From Pisolithus tinctorius (lineage: Eukaryota > Basidiomycota > Agaricomycetes > Boletales > Pisolithaceae): a DNA stretch of 64,000 nucleotides. The notes beneath the pieces are model-generated. The model saw only the letters and a program-made list of their open reading frames with translations. It had not been told where the DNA came from and made no database searches. The position numbers and the translations under genes were made by a program. Shown here one piece after another: positions 11,662 to 24,289 of this stretch. How positions within the stretch are numbered: the first letter of the stretch is position 1; each line of letters starts with the position of its first letter. Location of the stretch: NCBI GenBank assembly GCA_024663395.1, contig JANFAH010000031.1, positions 372,001 to 436,000 of the forward strand, read 5' to 3'.

Positions 11662-12770
11662 TGACCTTGTCTGTGTGGTGGCAGTTACGATGAAGCGAGG
11701 CTAGCATGAGAATCGCAGTGGGATCCGACTATCGTCGGATAGCAAGTGCTATGTGCAGCACACACAGTAGTACTTGTGATTTCAAAAGGCTCTTGTGATC
11801 CCAAGCGCGCCACTCTCAAACAAAATCTCGAGCGGGATAGATTTCGACGCCTTTCCATTTAATTAGAGATTCGGCGACAGATCCGATGATTTCCACACAC
11901 GGTTAAATCTTTCACAAGGTAGGCAGGACTGGCCCCACCCCCACTCGTGGGTCATTGTCGTAAAAAATTGTTACTGGCGGTTGTTTCAGGCCCTATATCT
12001 GTCAGCCAGGTAAGTTAAGTTACCGCCCACATCGGTTGGAGGTTGCGCTGGTGAGTCAAGTCTTTGTTACCACTGCTGAACCGGGGCAACCGTTTGCACA
12101 GAGAAAAATCAACTTATCGTTCCTGTAGATCATTGTCCTCAGTTTCCTCCAACCTCAGTGATGTTTATACGCTTTTAAATCCGATATGGATTTTAGCTGA
12201 CAAAAACTTGTTACAGGGTTACCCCAGTGCTGACCTTGTCTGTGTGGTGGTAATGTGCAAATCGCAATGGGATCCAATTATCGTCGTATGGCAAATACGT
12301 GCTGCGCGGCTCAGTACCCGTGATTTCAAGAAGACTTTTTTGATCTTAAACCACTTTTAAACAAGATCGTGGTACGTAGGAGCGTTCCAATGTCTTGCCA
12401 TCTAATTGGAGATCCGGCGGAGGATCTGTTGATCTCCACCTTCCTGTTTGCATCGCGGCGCACACGGTTAGACATGATAGGACCCAAGCAGGACTGATGG
12501 ACCTGCAAGTGGGTCGTTGTCGTAAGTAACTGTCATTGGCAGTCGCTCCAGGTAAGTCAAGTTTTCCCACATCGGCCGGAGTTCCCCCAGTGAGTTAAGT
12601 CTTACCACCGCTACTGAACTGGAAGGTCGGCAACCCTTCTTTGCATGGAGAAAATTCAACTATCGTTCGTACAGATCATCATCCTCAGCTGTCTCCAACG
12701 CCCAATGTTGATATGCTGTTAAATCCCGCACGGACTTTATCTGACAAAAACTTTTTACAGGGTTACCAGC
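11662..12770. repeat. Tandem duplication of a ~569-bp unit
   Basis: Copy 1 starts at 11662 and copy 2 at 12231, both with TGACCTTGTCTGTGTGGTGG. Both end near CTGACAAAAACTT(G/T)TTACAGGGTTACC (12231 and about 12770). The copies share ordered blocks such as TCGCA(G/A)TGGGATCC, GTGATTTCAA, CATCGG(T/C)(T/C)GGAG and GACAAAAACTT, at roughly 70-80% identity by eye. No continuous open frame is conserved between them, so the unit is probably non-coding. Confidence 0.8.
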
Positions 12771-13547
12771 GCCACTCACTCCTTGCCGCTGTTCATTTTC
12801 CTACGTATGACAGTAGAAGTGGCCTGCCAACCGCTCTCCAGCTTCTAATTACGAACTTTCTCCCAACGCCATGTGGCGAAAGACCCAGTTACTGCTGTCT
12901 CGTGCGCCTCCAGGCGTCTCCCTACAGCCTCGAATGGTGACAACGTTGACTTGTAACACGAGTCCTGATATCTGGAACATTCAGATCTTTAACTATCTCT
13001 TGGAAATGGCCGCATGACGTGAACATGGACACGTTATGCCCGTTCGTTCACACAGTCCCACGCAGCTGATGCGTTCTGTTCACCCACGCATGGACCCTAA
13101 TCTTATTTCGTTATCTGCATCCTGTCTACCACAGGGTACGATGATCGATGATGGACCGACCTGCTTGCCCAAGGGTGTCAGATGTGGCTACGATCTATCT
13201 ATGCGAGAGCCCCATTAAATTGATCCCTCACCATAGACGATTTGAATTACATGCGGGGGGGGCAGGTTCAAAGCACGGTTCTCGACCGTATTGTCTACAC
13301 CACCGCTTTGGAAATTCCTGTCAAGGACACACGGGGACAATTAGCTTCATCAAAAGGAATGGAAGAATATCAAGATAGGGTTTGTTGGGGTTTGCCGCGC
13401 GTTTTCGCGGCGATAGCCATATATGTAGGATAATAGTGTCACATCATAGAGCGAGGAGAGCACGGGACCTCAGCTGCATTGATATTATGGGTGACGTGCG
13501 ATGCTACAGATGTGGTATACATTACGAGAAATGCGAGGGAAGGGCTG
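12771..13547. other. Intergenic, no supported gene
   Basis: Only short overlapping open frames, with no recognisable domain. The right end is the 3' flank of UTP14. Confidence 0.4.
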
Positions 13548-16500
13548 CTAAGCCAATTTTTCCAATGGATCGATCACAGTGCCCATCTGGGTGGGAGAAC
13601 AGAAATAGTCAGGGACGCCTCGCAAAAGAAAAGAAAGAAAGAAAGAAAAAACTTGCCTTCTTCACAACACGGGGCAAGGTAGCCCTCTGGAAACCTACCC
13701 TCGTGTTCCATTCAGTTCCCAGTGGGGTATCCATGCTTTTCTCGAACTGTGCATAGCTAGTGTAAGGATAAGGCAGATCTCGGACGAGGTATTTAGCAGC
13801 CTTCTTGTCGCGTTTTTCTGATATGATAACATGCGCTTTCTTGAAATCTGCACGGCTGGACGGGTCGATACCGGCTACCTTTTTGATTAGATGAGGTTTC
13901 GGTGGAAGTTTCTTGATGCCCGCGCCTCCCCAAGAGCCCTGAAAGAACGGTGAGATGTCATCGTGTTTGTCATCAACAATCAACGTACCCAACCAGGAAG
14001 TGTCGTGTCTACTTCGCGCGGAGCATCAGCTTCGTTTTCTTGTCGTTTCGCCTCTTCAAACGCCTGAATGCAGATCATGGAATAAGTCGCTACAGTCTTC
14101 GGGGGGAATCGCCCCATACGAACCTCCACAACATTATCCCCAGCAAATGCCAAGGCGACCAATTCTCGTTGTTGAAATGCCTTGCCCCCTTTCGCGTTGA
14201 CGGATTGACCGGCCGCCCCTTCTTGCTCCTCCATTTCGCTGTGCACGTCCGAGTCGTCATCATCTGCAGGGACCTCTGCACTAGTCGATAGCTGATTCTG
14301 TCGCTTAGGCTTCTTTCCCTTCTTTTTGGCCGACGAGCTTGTGGTAGGAGGGTCAGGGATAGTAAGGACCTTATCTATCTCGATTTCCAAGACGGCATCA
14401 TCGCGCGCGCGTTCCTTCTCTTCTTCCCCTTTTGCCACCTGCTTCTTAAGTTTGTTGGAAGACTTCGCCAATGTGTCGGCGTTCTTGTGGACCACAGCTT
14501 CATTTTTCTTGCGTGCTAGGCGTGATGACGACGCCACCGGTGCGAGCCATGGGTTGGGCTCCGGTGCAGCAACGAGCGGTGTCACAGCAGTCAACGTGGG
14601 AGTTGGACTATGTCGACCCTGTGGCGTAACATCCTGGACAAGATCCGCGGACTGAAGGGTGACGCTTGAAGTATCTGAAGCCAAAGAACCCAAAGGTTTT
14701 GCAATGGATGTTGCTGCTGCGCTTGCTCCCGGCCGGAATGATATTCGCCCACCGGTACTCTGTACCACCGAGGTGTTTTGAGTGGCAGCATTCTCCGTTA
14801 TGTCCCCGGATTCGCTGCCTTCCGCATCTCCAAGTTCCAACGCTATTTCTCGGGCCAGCTCCTCAGCTTGGGTATTCGCCTCCCGAGCCCGCCTGGTAGC
14901 TGCCTCCTGCATAAACTTCATGTTGAATACGCTTTTGCTCTTCAGATCTGAGGTATCTCCCTCCCCTTCCGTGCGGATATTTTCGAGCTCCTCAAAGGCC
15001 TTGCGCCTGATTCCTTCTTCATCCAGTTCTTCGTCACCGCTTTCACTCCCCTCGTCCGACTCGCTACCACTATCCTCTCCTCTTATCCGTCTCCGAAGCT
15101 TTTCGCCTCGATCGAGCATTTCTGCTATGGCTTGACGTTGGTCCTGATCCAATCCCTCTCGACCTTGCATCGACCGCGCCCACTTTCCAGTAGCTTTGTG
15201 CTTCAGAGTCGCCCGCTCCCTTGCGCGTTCAACCTCTGCCTTCATCCGTGCCTCCTCGTCCATGTCGTCGTCCTCCACAGGAATATCAAGTCGCTCGCGT
15301 TGCTTCTTCCGTATGCGTCTGTAAGCTTTGCTTTTGATTTTCGCGACGCGTTTTGCCTTGCGGTCGGCGCGGAACGCCAGTTCGCGCATCATACGGAGTT
15401 CTGCACGGCGTGCTGCGACTTCCTCCACAGTGAGATGAGCCATTTTCAGAGATTCGGTATGGGTAACGTCCTCGTCGCGGAGTTGAGCGGACTTCAGGAG
15501 CTTATCTACAGCTGATTCGAACTCATTCGAAGGCTAGATGTGGTCTGTCAGTACGGACGGTTAACTTGGTGCTGAAGGACCTTTGAATACCTGAAACTTG
15601 GCTGCAAGCTCGAGGTTGGAAACGCGAGTGGCAGGTTCTGCTTGAAGAGGGAAGCTTAGATGCTCCGCCTGGGTAACAGATCAACGTTCAGTGCACATGT
15701 AGCATGTCTCGAGACCATGTACCTGTTTAATGCGTTTCATTGTCGTATTCCATTTCTCGACCTCTTCCTTAGTCTTTTCGTAAGCAGCCTCTCTATCGAG
15801 TCGTTCTTGAGCGCGTTGAGGTAGAGGCGCAGGAAGTGTTTTTGTCTTGGCGCTGGAGGAAGTGAGAACTTTCGTCGATTTTTTGAGCGTAGCCAGTGCT
15901 GAGGTAGATGCCAGCGGTGCGAGTAGATCATCGAGCTTCAGTGTACCAGATCCTGAGAAAACAATTCAGATGTGAACAAGTTCATACATGCACTGGGGAT
16001 GCACATGGCACGTACCGCGTGCTCCGAATTCACTCTCCTCCCCAGGTTCCGTGCGTTCTGAGAGTATCCTTCGCTTTTTGTTACGGGAATCTGGTAATCC
16101 TTCCTCGTCTTGTTTTCGTTTCTTATTGTCTTCAGGGTCTAGTGTTGACAGGAAAGCATTGAGCTCGGTGAGGGCTTCAGGTGATGCCTCAGAGTCAGAC
16201 TCGGAAGCTGATATTTGGAAATCTTCTTCGTCTTCATCTTCGTCCTCTTCTTCGCTCCCGCTCTCCTCCTCAGAGCCGGAGCCTTGATGTGAGCCTGACT
16301 CCTTGCGCTAGACATCCCATCCCATTTAACCACCACACTACAGTTTCGATCGTCCAGTCACACATACCTTCCTCCGAAAGTTCGATCCTGCAAACCCCTC
16401 TTCATCGCTGTCCTCAAAGGCATCCTCGCTATCGATCTCCTCGTCATCGTCACTACCCAGCTGCTCGTCCTCTTCGTTCTCACCCAACAGCCGCGCAGAC

Positions 16501-16706
16501 GGCCGTTCTGCATCTCGACTCTCAACATCTAGGCCAGCATTCGAGCGATGATGCCTTCCCTGCCCTTCATGTTTGTCAAGATCCAGTCCAACGGTGCTCC
16601 GACGGCCCTTTTCTGGAAGGTCTTCGTATACGTCGTTAATCGCAGCAGCAGCTCTCGCCTTTTCCCTGGCATTGGCATAGTGTGATCTTTTTTGTGTCCT
16701 GGTCAT
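13548..16706 (-). CDS. UTP14: U3 snoRNP/SSU processome protein UTP14
   Basis: Nucleolar component of the small-subunit processome, needed for 18S rRNA maturation; in yeast it activates the helicase Dhr1. The ATG at 16706 begins MTRTQKRSHYANAREKARA. Acidic, lysine-rich low-complexity exons follow, then EHLSFPLQAEPATRVSNLEL, EEVAARRAELRMMRELAFRA, KIKSKAYRRIRKK (family core), REVDTTLPGW-GSWGG, KPHLIKKVAG, VIISEKRDKKAAKYLV and TEWNTRVGFQRATLPRVVKK. The last exon (13548-13586) encodes MGTVIDPLEKLA-stop, joined across a 70-nt GC-AG intron (13587-13656). Another clear intron is 13939-13988 (50 nt, phase 0, W|GSWGG). Others lie near 15535-15591, 15671-15722, 15954-16016 and 16309-16369. All family blocks are present and in frame. 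Confidence 0.95.
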
Positions 16707-17089
16707 TTCATGTGCTCGATAGTTTGAGTTCGTCGTATATCAGGAGCTTGCCAAATGTAAAATTGATGCTGCCAAGTTGTGCATGCCAAATTAGGAAATT
16801 CAGTGTCCACTTAGAGCCACTACCAGTGTGTAGTGACTTGGACTCTAACTACGGGAAACGATGCACTCATCGTTGCTTATTGTCAGTGAATCCAAGAGAT
16901 GTTCAATGGTGGAATGCGTGCATGCAAACAGACAAGGGAAGTGCTTCAATTTACATGCATCCCAACTTGATCCGAATGTCGGATGCAACAATCATTCATC
17001 ACTCCGACAGATCAGATCGCGTGAGGGGGAACTAGCCATATTATCTTTGGAGGTGAGGATATCCCTGGTCAGAGGTACAAAGAAAATAT
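16707..17089. other. Intergenic spacer
   Basis: Lies between the start of UTP14 and the end of the 49 kDa subunit gene, both on the minus strand. No coding exon or clear promoter element was recognised. Confidence 0.4.
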
Positions 17090-19112
17090 CTAACGATCTA
17101 CCTCGCTGTGCATTACACGACATCGTAAGTCAACGTATCCACACTCTTCAGGACGTCAGTCAACTCACCCGAACACAAGGTCCATGGTACCGATGATCGC
17201 AACTGCATCTGCAAGCATGTGCTAAAGAGGAAGAGTCAGTCTCCTGAACGAAGGACGATTGCTCATCACGTCTTACATCTGCAAGACGAACCGGCATCAG
17301 AGGAGGGGGAGCGAATTTGCAAAAGGGAAACACGTACGTCTCATCATGAAGTCCGCTCCAGCAAGATGCGCAAATCCTGGAGCGCGAATCTTACACCTGT
17401 ACGGACGGTTCGTGCCGTCACTGCGGGAAACGACGCATTGAGCGGCAAGAAAAAATGGGGAATAATGGATACGTACGAGACAAGGTATACAGCCATCTCG
17501 CCCTTCGGAGCTTCGATAGCACTGTACGTCTCGCCAGGTGGTACTGAGTAACCCTCGCTGAATAACTGTCGAGAAGATCGTTAGGTCTAGTAGTGCTATC
17601 ATACAGATAACCTATACCTTGAAGTGATGAATAAGTGCCTCCATGCTCTCCTTCATGGATGCACGGGGTGGCGGAACGATCTTGTTATCATCCACTTTCA
17701 CCATACCAGTTGGCATTTTGTTTAGACACTACGGATGACATCCAACTCAGTGCCGTACGATGCAGATTGCACAAGTTGAACCCACCTGATGAATAATGCG
17801 CAAACTCTCCCGGAATTCTTGAACTCTGCACAAGTAGCGGTCGTAGCAATCACCGTTCTTTCCAACAGGGACATCGAACTCGACCTGATGAACGACAAAT
17901 GAATGTCTGACTGCGATGCAAGGAAGAACCACTCATCACCTCATCGTATTTATCATATGGAGCAACCTTCCTTATATCCCACGGAATACCGCTCCCGCGC
18001 AGCATGACACCAGTGAAACTGTAATCCAACGCCTCCTTGGCTGTCACGACACCGATACCAATCGTCCGTTGTTTCCATATCCTGTTACCTGTGACAACCT
18101 CCTCGATTTCATCTACGCGTGAGCTAAATTGAGTAGCCCATTTGAAGATATCTTCCAGGAGACCGTGCGGGAGGTCGAAAGCAACGCCGCCCGGACGAAC
18201 ATAAGCAGAATGGAGACGAGCACCGGAGACGCGCTCGTAAAATTCCATCAACTTTTCGCGTTCTTCGAAACCCCACAAGAATGGTGTCAGTGCGCCAACA
18301 TCCATAGCGTGTGTAAGAACGGCCATCAAGTCTGTTCATCTTGGTTCAGAGTTGACTAGAAACGGGGAGTAGCTTGTGACGCACGGTTTAGGACACGAGT
18401 AATTTCACCGAACAGAGTTCGGATCCATTTGGCGCGTTCAGGAACTTCGATGTTAAGAAGTTTCTCTACCGCGAGACTGTAGCAGAGCTCATTCGTCACT
18501 GAAGAGAACCTAGTTAGTACAAGGGATAAGTCGGAAAACGGGGACCAACTCATGGAGACGTAGTCCAAACGATCGAAGTACGGCAATGCTTGTAAGTACG
18601 TCTTGTACTCGATCAGTTTTTCTGTACCGCGATGTAGAAGTCCAATGTGCTACTGGTGATGAGTAAACAACAGCGCAGTGAAGTATGTGCACATACAGGG
18701 TCCGAACGGAGGATCTCCTCCCCATTTAACTCCAAAATCAAACGGAGCACACCGTGGGCTGCAGGGTGTTGAGGACTGGACGTGTGCCTGGGTCAATAGG
18801 TCCTTCACTAAAGTTCGGGGACTCACCCGAAATTGACTGCCATGAAGTGATGAATCTCGCAGTTCGACAATGCAAAAGTATCATTCACCCACCAGTAAAA
18901 TGTCTCAACTTTGTGTCAGCACGAGTGCCCGTCTCTGCCAGGATTTCGGACGCAGACAGGCCATGCAGGTCCTCCACGGTATGTGTATCGAATACATTAT
19001 TCTTGGACGTCTGCGCTGTGTCCGGTCTACACCGAACAGTCGATGTAGCAAATGAGCGGAACGGGCCTCGTTTTAGCAGCGGAAATCGACGGCGTAGTAG
19101 TGTGCTGGCCAT
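17090..19112 (-). CDS. NADH:ubiquinone oxidoreductase 49 kDa subunit (complex I, NDUFS2 type)
   Basis: Core subunit of mitochondrial complex I lining the quinone-binding cavity (EC 7.1.1.2). The ATG at 19112 begins [20 protein letters not shown], an Arg-rich mitochondrial presequence. Exons then give [162 protein letters not shown] and [15 protein letters not shown]. The final exon is only 16 nt (17090-17105) and completes FGEVDR-stop in phase 2. The many introns are about 50-60 nt. All hallmark blocks are present, so the gene is probably functional and single-copy. Confidence 0.95.
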
Positions 19113-19949
19113 CCTCGCCTTCGTCGTTGAAGCAGCCAGTTTTATTGGGTCGACCGCGACGGCGGGAATCGGCTGGTGCCGGCGACAAGACCAGTTACTA
19201 ATACACTATTACTAATTACTAGAGTCGCCGGGGACGGCAATCAACCTTGTTTATGGGTGCGGTTTGGAATATTTGTATATATTTGTCGCTCAGGTCTACA
19301 CTGAGTTTGTGGTCTCCGACATCGGCGACAACCATATACATATTCAAGCAAAAATGTCCTCAAGACATGGATTTGGACTAACACTCCTCCACTCACGTAT
19401 CCTTTCTGTCTTTGCCTGCGCAGTTACCCAGCAGTCTCATCGCTTGATTGCCATATCTCGATAATTCCAACAAAGCCCCAGCGACCTCCACTTGCTGAAG
19501 GTGGTAGCTTGTACACTGAAGCCCTGCCTTGGAAAAAGGACGGGATAACGCCAGACGATCATTCTCTAATGCCTCTCACTGCATTGAATATTGGCAGACC
19601 TAGGCTTGTCGGCCCCAAGTGTTGTTGTTCACCTGAGCGGCAATCGACCCGATTTCCCCTTGCGCGTGGTGATTCACTTTCAGGCCAGCCTATTCCTACT
19701 AGCACACAGACTGCCGCCAGGGGCAGACCTGGAGGTAGAGAGTATATGCATAATACCCTCAATCATGTCGACTCTACGCAAGTCACCGCCTGTGCCTGTC
19801 TCTCATCAGGGGGATCAGGCCCCAGCATGCAATTCACCCATTCACGTAGCAACACGACGCGCCTGCCACAAAAGTTTACTGCCATCGTGCGTGTGCAGAT
19901 GCTGTTGCAGAAAAGCCACCACTGATATTCTCTCAGCTTAAACGCATGA
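19113..19949. other. Intergenic, possibly holding further 5' exons of family member D
   Basis: Overlapping plus-strand open frames (19509-19941) contain plausible protein-like stretches, but no splice model links them convincingly to the exons that begin near 19950. Confidence 0.3.
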
Positions 19950-21181
19950 GGCTTCGGGGTTCGTGCGGTGATACTCCCATTACCGGGTAGGTCGCCTTCA
20001 CTGCAGTCACTATGCTGCTCTGACATAGTTCTCATTGTGTCAAGAGCCACCCTCGGGTGCCATGTCGAGCTCTTTATCAGCAACCCCAAGACGCCAATGT
20101 TGCCTGAAATAGACACTGTAAGCAAATTTACAGTATAGTGAGAATACACGTGGAAAATCACTTTCACAGGGCCCTTCTATTAGGAAAGTGCTTCTTCCTG
20201 ACGAGCAGTCGCTGTCTGAAATGAGGCTTCCTCCGATCGAACCTATGGATGTAAGATTTCCAAGGTTTCGTTTACCGCGATCCTCTGCTCAACATCCTTC
20301 GCAGCCAACTATCCACATATCCTCGCTGCCAGAAGAAGCTGAGGAAAGGCATGAATCGTCGGAAAACGACGCCGGGGAATTCAACGCCATCTCTGTGATC
20401 TCACGAGTTCCATCGGTTAGTGCTGTTGAATTCATACCTGCCTTGTTACCATGGAAAGAAACCGTTTTTCATCATACTCATCACGACGCAGTGTGGTACA
20501 CACGCGCATAGCGTGGATGTCGGAAACAGGGCAGGCACGGTCGATATTGCGGGTTACCGTCTTTCTACAGGCAGCGGAGCGTCTGCCACGAGTGTTAGTG
20601 TTTAACTACGACCATCTTAATCCCACCCACTTAGTCAGAGTAGTTCCTTTCCTCAGGAGGTCTACACCATTGTGATGGAAATACGAATGATGCGGGCAAC
20701 CAATGGAGGCCAAGCCCACCGTTGGTAGGTCGCGCGAGGAGAGTACTGCATTCTGTTTAAAACTCAGGATTTCTAGCTTCCTGAAGCCCGCTCACTGACG
20801 AGCACACCAGCCGAAATGCCAGCCCAACCCACGTCTGAGAATCGGCAGAACCATGCTGATCTGCCATCGGTTTCAGCTTTCAAGAGAATTCGGCAACTCC
20901 TGGTTCCAGGTGGGAATCGGCTGCCCGTCTCCCAGAGGGCCGTTTGGATAGCACCTGCGCAGTGTACACAGGTGAATATTCCCTCTCACTTGTGGGGTTG
21001 GGATTGGTGCTGACATCGAGTATCTGTTGTGTAGCAGATAGTGGTCACACCAATTGGGGGTCAGTGTCAACCAAGGCCCCCTTCCGGTGAGTATGTCCCG
21101 TTTCCTGATGACGGCCAAAGCACGATCACAACGAGCGAGGATGGAGCTAAGGGATGTTGTTCTCTCTTTATTACTACTTAG
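19950..21181 (+). CDS. Diverged member D of the local 'TTSE..CC' gene family, C-terminal exons
   Basis: Coding blocks: about 19950-20117 (ending PKTPMLPEIDT), 20170-20415 (GPSIRKVLLPDEQ..RLPPIEPMD..FPRF..QPTIH..ISRVPS), 20492-20605 and 20816-21181. The last is two exons, 20816-20971 and 21038-21181, ending TITTSEDGAKGCCSLFITT-stop. Introns 20118-20169 (52 nt), 20416-20491 (76) and 20972-21037 (66) have GT-AG ends and keep frame. The order SI...LLP(D/E)E...LP.I...FP, then PTIH, then a Ser/Glu-rich linker, then (I/A)TTSE..G..CC matches copies A, B and C to the right. Whether 20605 ends one gene and 20816 starts another, or an unseen intron joins them, is open. Function unknown; hydrophilic and probably disordered. 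Confidence 0.4.
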
Positions 21182-21789
21182 TTTTCGACGTGCGTTCATG
21201 AGACTCACTCACATTTCCCCTCCTCACCCGGTTCACTTTTGCGTTGCTTTGTTGTAGTAGTAGAATGTGTACTTGCATCTATGTTCTATTCGTTTGCTGT
21301 GTTTAGTCCTGGGACGTCCTAGGCTGAAAAATAGATTTGAGACTCGTCGGTCCCCAGTACCACAGTTCCGATCGCTGCCCACTTGAAACGGTGAAATCTG
21401 ACAGAATCCGGAAGGGCTTCTGATCGTTCAATAAAGTTCCTCCCAAAAGGAACGAATCCGCAGCGCTACCCTAGTGGTCAGACCGAAAATTCCGAAGAAG
21501 ACTCGTTTCTCCGTGCCCGTGTCCTGTAGACTGTGTGTCAGGTATAACAATGCAGGATCCGGTGCTTGTGTCCTGTGAGTGCTGCATCGAAGGATCCCAC
21601 GATGCGCTGCAACGTCATTCTGAGTAGAACCTCGACGCCGACTCGACACGGTAGACATTCCACATAGAACATAGGCAGTACTCCCGGCAATCGTTTCGTT
21701 TGGGATGAGCACTTGCCTGCGATGTGAATGCATTCGGGTCTGATACTTGGATGTCTTCTGCTCCGCGTTATTGCATAGGATAATTTAAT

Positions 21790-24289
21790 GGGAATTAAGT
21801 TGGCGATTAACGTGGGGCATCCAGTCCCTTGTTACATCAAAATGATTTCGAAAAGGACGTTCGCCGTCTGGATGCAAGTTGCAAACCATCCAATAATCCC
21901 AGTGCCCGGATTCGTAGACTCGCTGTGCGACCATTTCAAGTTCCGAGGCCAGTTTGTGTCATACAGCAACATGTCATGGCATGGGCGTTCATTGTAACCT
22001 GTACCTGTACAGCCCTTCCAAGCGTGCAGTGTTCCTATCTTGCATTAGCGTTGTTGCAACAGACCGTTGGTATCAGTTGGTATCAGTTTGCCTTCCTGTG
22101 TCCCCCCGCAGTCTTCTCTACCTTTCCCTCCTCATAATCTACCCGACTTGAGGCTTCATCGCATTTTCTCCCACAGTTCAGATATCTAAGCTATTTTTGT
22201 TTTCAAGTCCTCGTCCAACCGGACGCTTGCATTGACCCATTGTTCTTGGCTCCAGCGTAGTTCAAGGAATGACTGAAAGCATCCAGACCACACGAAATAT
22301 GGATTTGGCACGTCCTACCGCCCCAACACACGCAGATCGGACAACTACTGGCTCACGACGAAGCTTAGTGCTCGACAGTACCCCACCATCAACTCCGCCT
22401 AACGTCATTTCTGGCCAAGGACAGCCTCCTTTTCAACAGTACCAAGAGGAAGCCAACGATGTGGAGGAGTCCACATTCACACCCAATAATGCGGCTCACT
22501 ACACTGGCAAATCACCTGGTGGGACTCGATTGCGAAACTTGTTCAAGATCACTACACGTCATCGGTCAACTAGCTCATTAAGTTCGCAGACGTCGAGGTC
22601 AGCCACTTTTTTCTTTTCCTGTTGGCATACTAAAAATGTATAGTGGTTCGGCGCGATCCATTGAGATAGCTCATTGGACCAATGGCTTGGTGCTTTACAC
22701 CCCTGTTCCCACATCTCGACCGAAACAACCCCAGCCGCTAACTGCCTTGAGCGTTGACACTGAGCTACGGCCGCCCCTCTCCACTATCCACGTAAGTTTT
22801 AATTCGCACTTTTTCACGACCACGACTCTTCAACACTAAGGTATAGGACCCTATTAATGTGCCGGAAGATGACATCAGTTCATCGAGAAGTACTTCCAGC
22901 GACTCCGATTCACAGATGGACACCTTGTCTTCGGAAAGCATGTCTGTCATGGATGTGAGCTATAAATCTGCCGATTTTTCTGTGGCCATACATTTGATTT
23001 TTGGGTGTCCAGCGACCTGCTGCCTGGGTGTCGTCAAACGGATGGAGTCCAAACGACGGATCATTCTTTGAGAACGCAAGTTTGATGGGACTTATATTAT
23101 GCTCCGAAGCTTACATCTACACATTAGCCCGGTGTGCAGTCCCCCGATCCGCCCCAGAGACGCTACAAGTTCCTAGCGATAGTAAGTGGCTCATTCCGCA
23201 AGACCAGGTTCCTGGCGACAATAAACGGCCCGTTCCGCAAGACCGAGCAAGGACTAGAACCTGCTGCACCCGCTTACGCCCAACCGGTGAGTATATCCTT
23301 TCATGGCTCATTGCTGGCCTAATCCCGGTGTTTGAAGTCTGTCGTTGCTGGGACTCCTGAGACAAGAAGCCAGCCTCAGGAATATATATACGTCCGTGAC
23401 CCATGTGAATGCGACTCACTTGCAACTACAAGCCAGTACGGCGCTGGTTTCTTATGTTGCAGGTACCAGAACAATTCATGAAGTTTGTTTTTATAATCTT
23501 CACTCTTATGGAAGCCCTCATTATGAAATCTTGGGATTCGCTTGGCTGCAGACTAGTTTCGATACTTAAATGTCCTGCGCGGCAATTCCTCTCCTGTGAG
23601 GGTTATACCCTGAAAAGGATTGTACATCATTACCATCAGCAAAGGCAAGATATCATGTATTAAATATATGCAATATCATCATCATTCAAACAATCATTAC
23701 CTCCTCTCTGTCTCTGGCAACACAAAATGCAATACATTTGACGGGAATTCGCTAAATGTCCTTCCTACTAAGGGGACCATAAGTTGTGACTGCGCAGAGT
23801 GAATATTCGTCCCATCCTACGTTGTTCCAGAGACTTTGAAACAGAGCCTGAGGGTTCCATGTCATGCAAAGTAAAGGTGAGCCCGTCTAGTTATGGTCAC
23901 TGCTCTGTTCAGCACGCTTTCGTCACGAAAAATGGTATGGGTATCCCTCCAGCATTGAAGTGAGGTCCTAGAGTGTATGAGCGAGTATCTGGTAAACAAT
24001 CATATGACTGGATACCTAGGAGGCGGACTGAAATGGCAAGTCGCCAAGGGAACCTATAGTTCGGCGTACATAAGCGCTGGTTTGTTAGTACTTGTATCAC
24101 CTGGCATGAGGCGTCGCGAACGGGAGCTAAGTTCCAGGCAGAGCTCCATGGCCGTAGCCACCAGTTAGGGACATAGAGCCAAGGCGGGAATCGAAAGCAA
24201 GTCCTTTCGAACTCGGAGGCATCATTGGAAAGGATGTGGTAAATAAACTGACTTCTGCCAAGCAGTTTACCGTGCGGAAGGCCATTGTC
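21790..24289 (+). repeat. Segmental unit A (direct copy 1, ~2.5 kb)
   Basis: Collinear with 24290-27035. Shared blocks include ACATCAAAATGATTTCG, the start of the gene (CAAGGAATGACTGAAAGCA), exon blocks, GTATTAAATAT..GTATCATCATC-like sequence downstream, and GAAAGCAAGTC.TTTCGAAC near the right end. Units A and B abut without a spacer, as expected of a tandem duplication. Unit C (33590-36650) is the same segment inverted. Confidence 0.85.
22269..23481 (+). CDS. Family member A: hydrophilic protein of unknown function
   Basis: ATG at 22269 (MTESIQTTRNMDLARP). The first exon contains NVISGQGQPPFQQYQEEAND and SPGGTRLRNLFKITT. A second block around 22640-22793 reads IEIAHWTNGLVLYTPVPTSR and runs straight into SVDTELRPPLSTIH. 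Next are 22849-22952 (a Ser/Asp-rich block ending MSVMD) and an exon from 23012. The last block, from 23338, ends LATTSQYGAGFLCCRYQNNS-stop. Compared with B and C, two or three middle exons are missing and the flanking exons are fused in frame. The penultimate region (23090-23285) needs a frame change not explained by an obvious intron, so the copy may be decaying. No membrane segment or known domain seen. Confidence 0.45.

Noticed and set aside
14326..15135. Plus-strand open frames opposite UTP14
   Set aside because: Ser-rich antisense shadows of the acidic and Lys-rich UTP14 codons.
17090..17170. Read-through C-terminus for the 49 kDa subunit
   Set aside because: A phase-2 intron with GTGAGT, a TTGAC branch-like site and GCACAG gives the conserved FGEVDR end instead.
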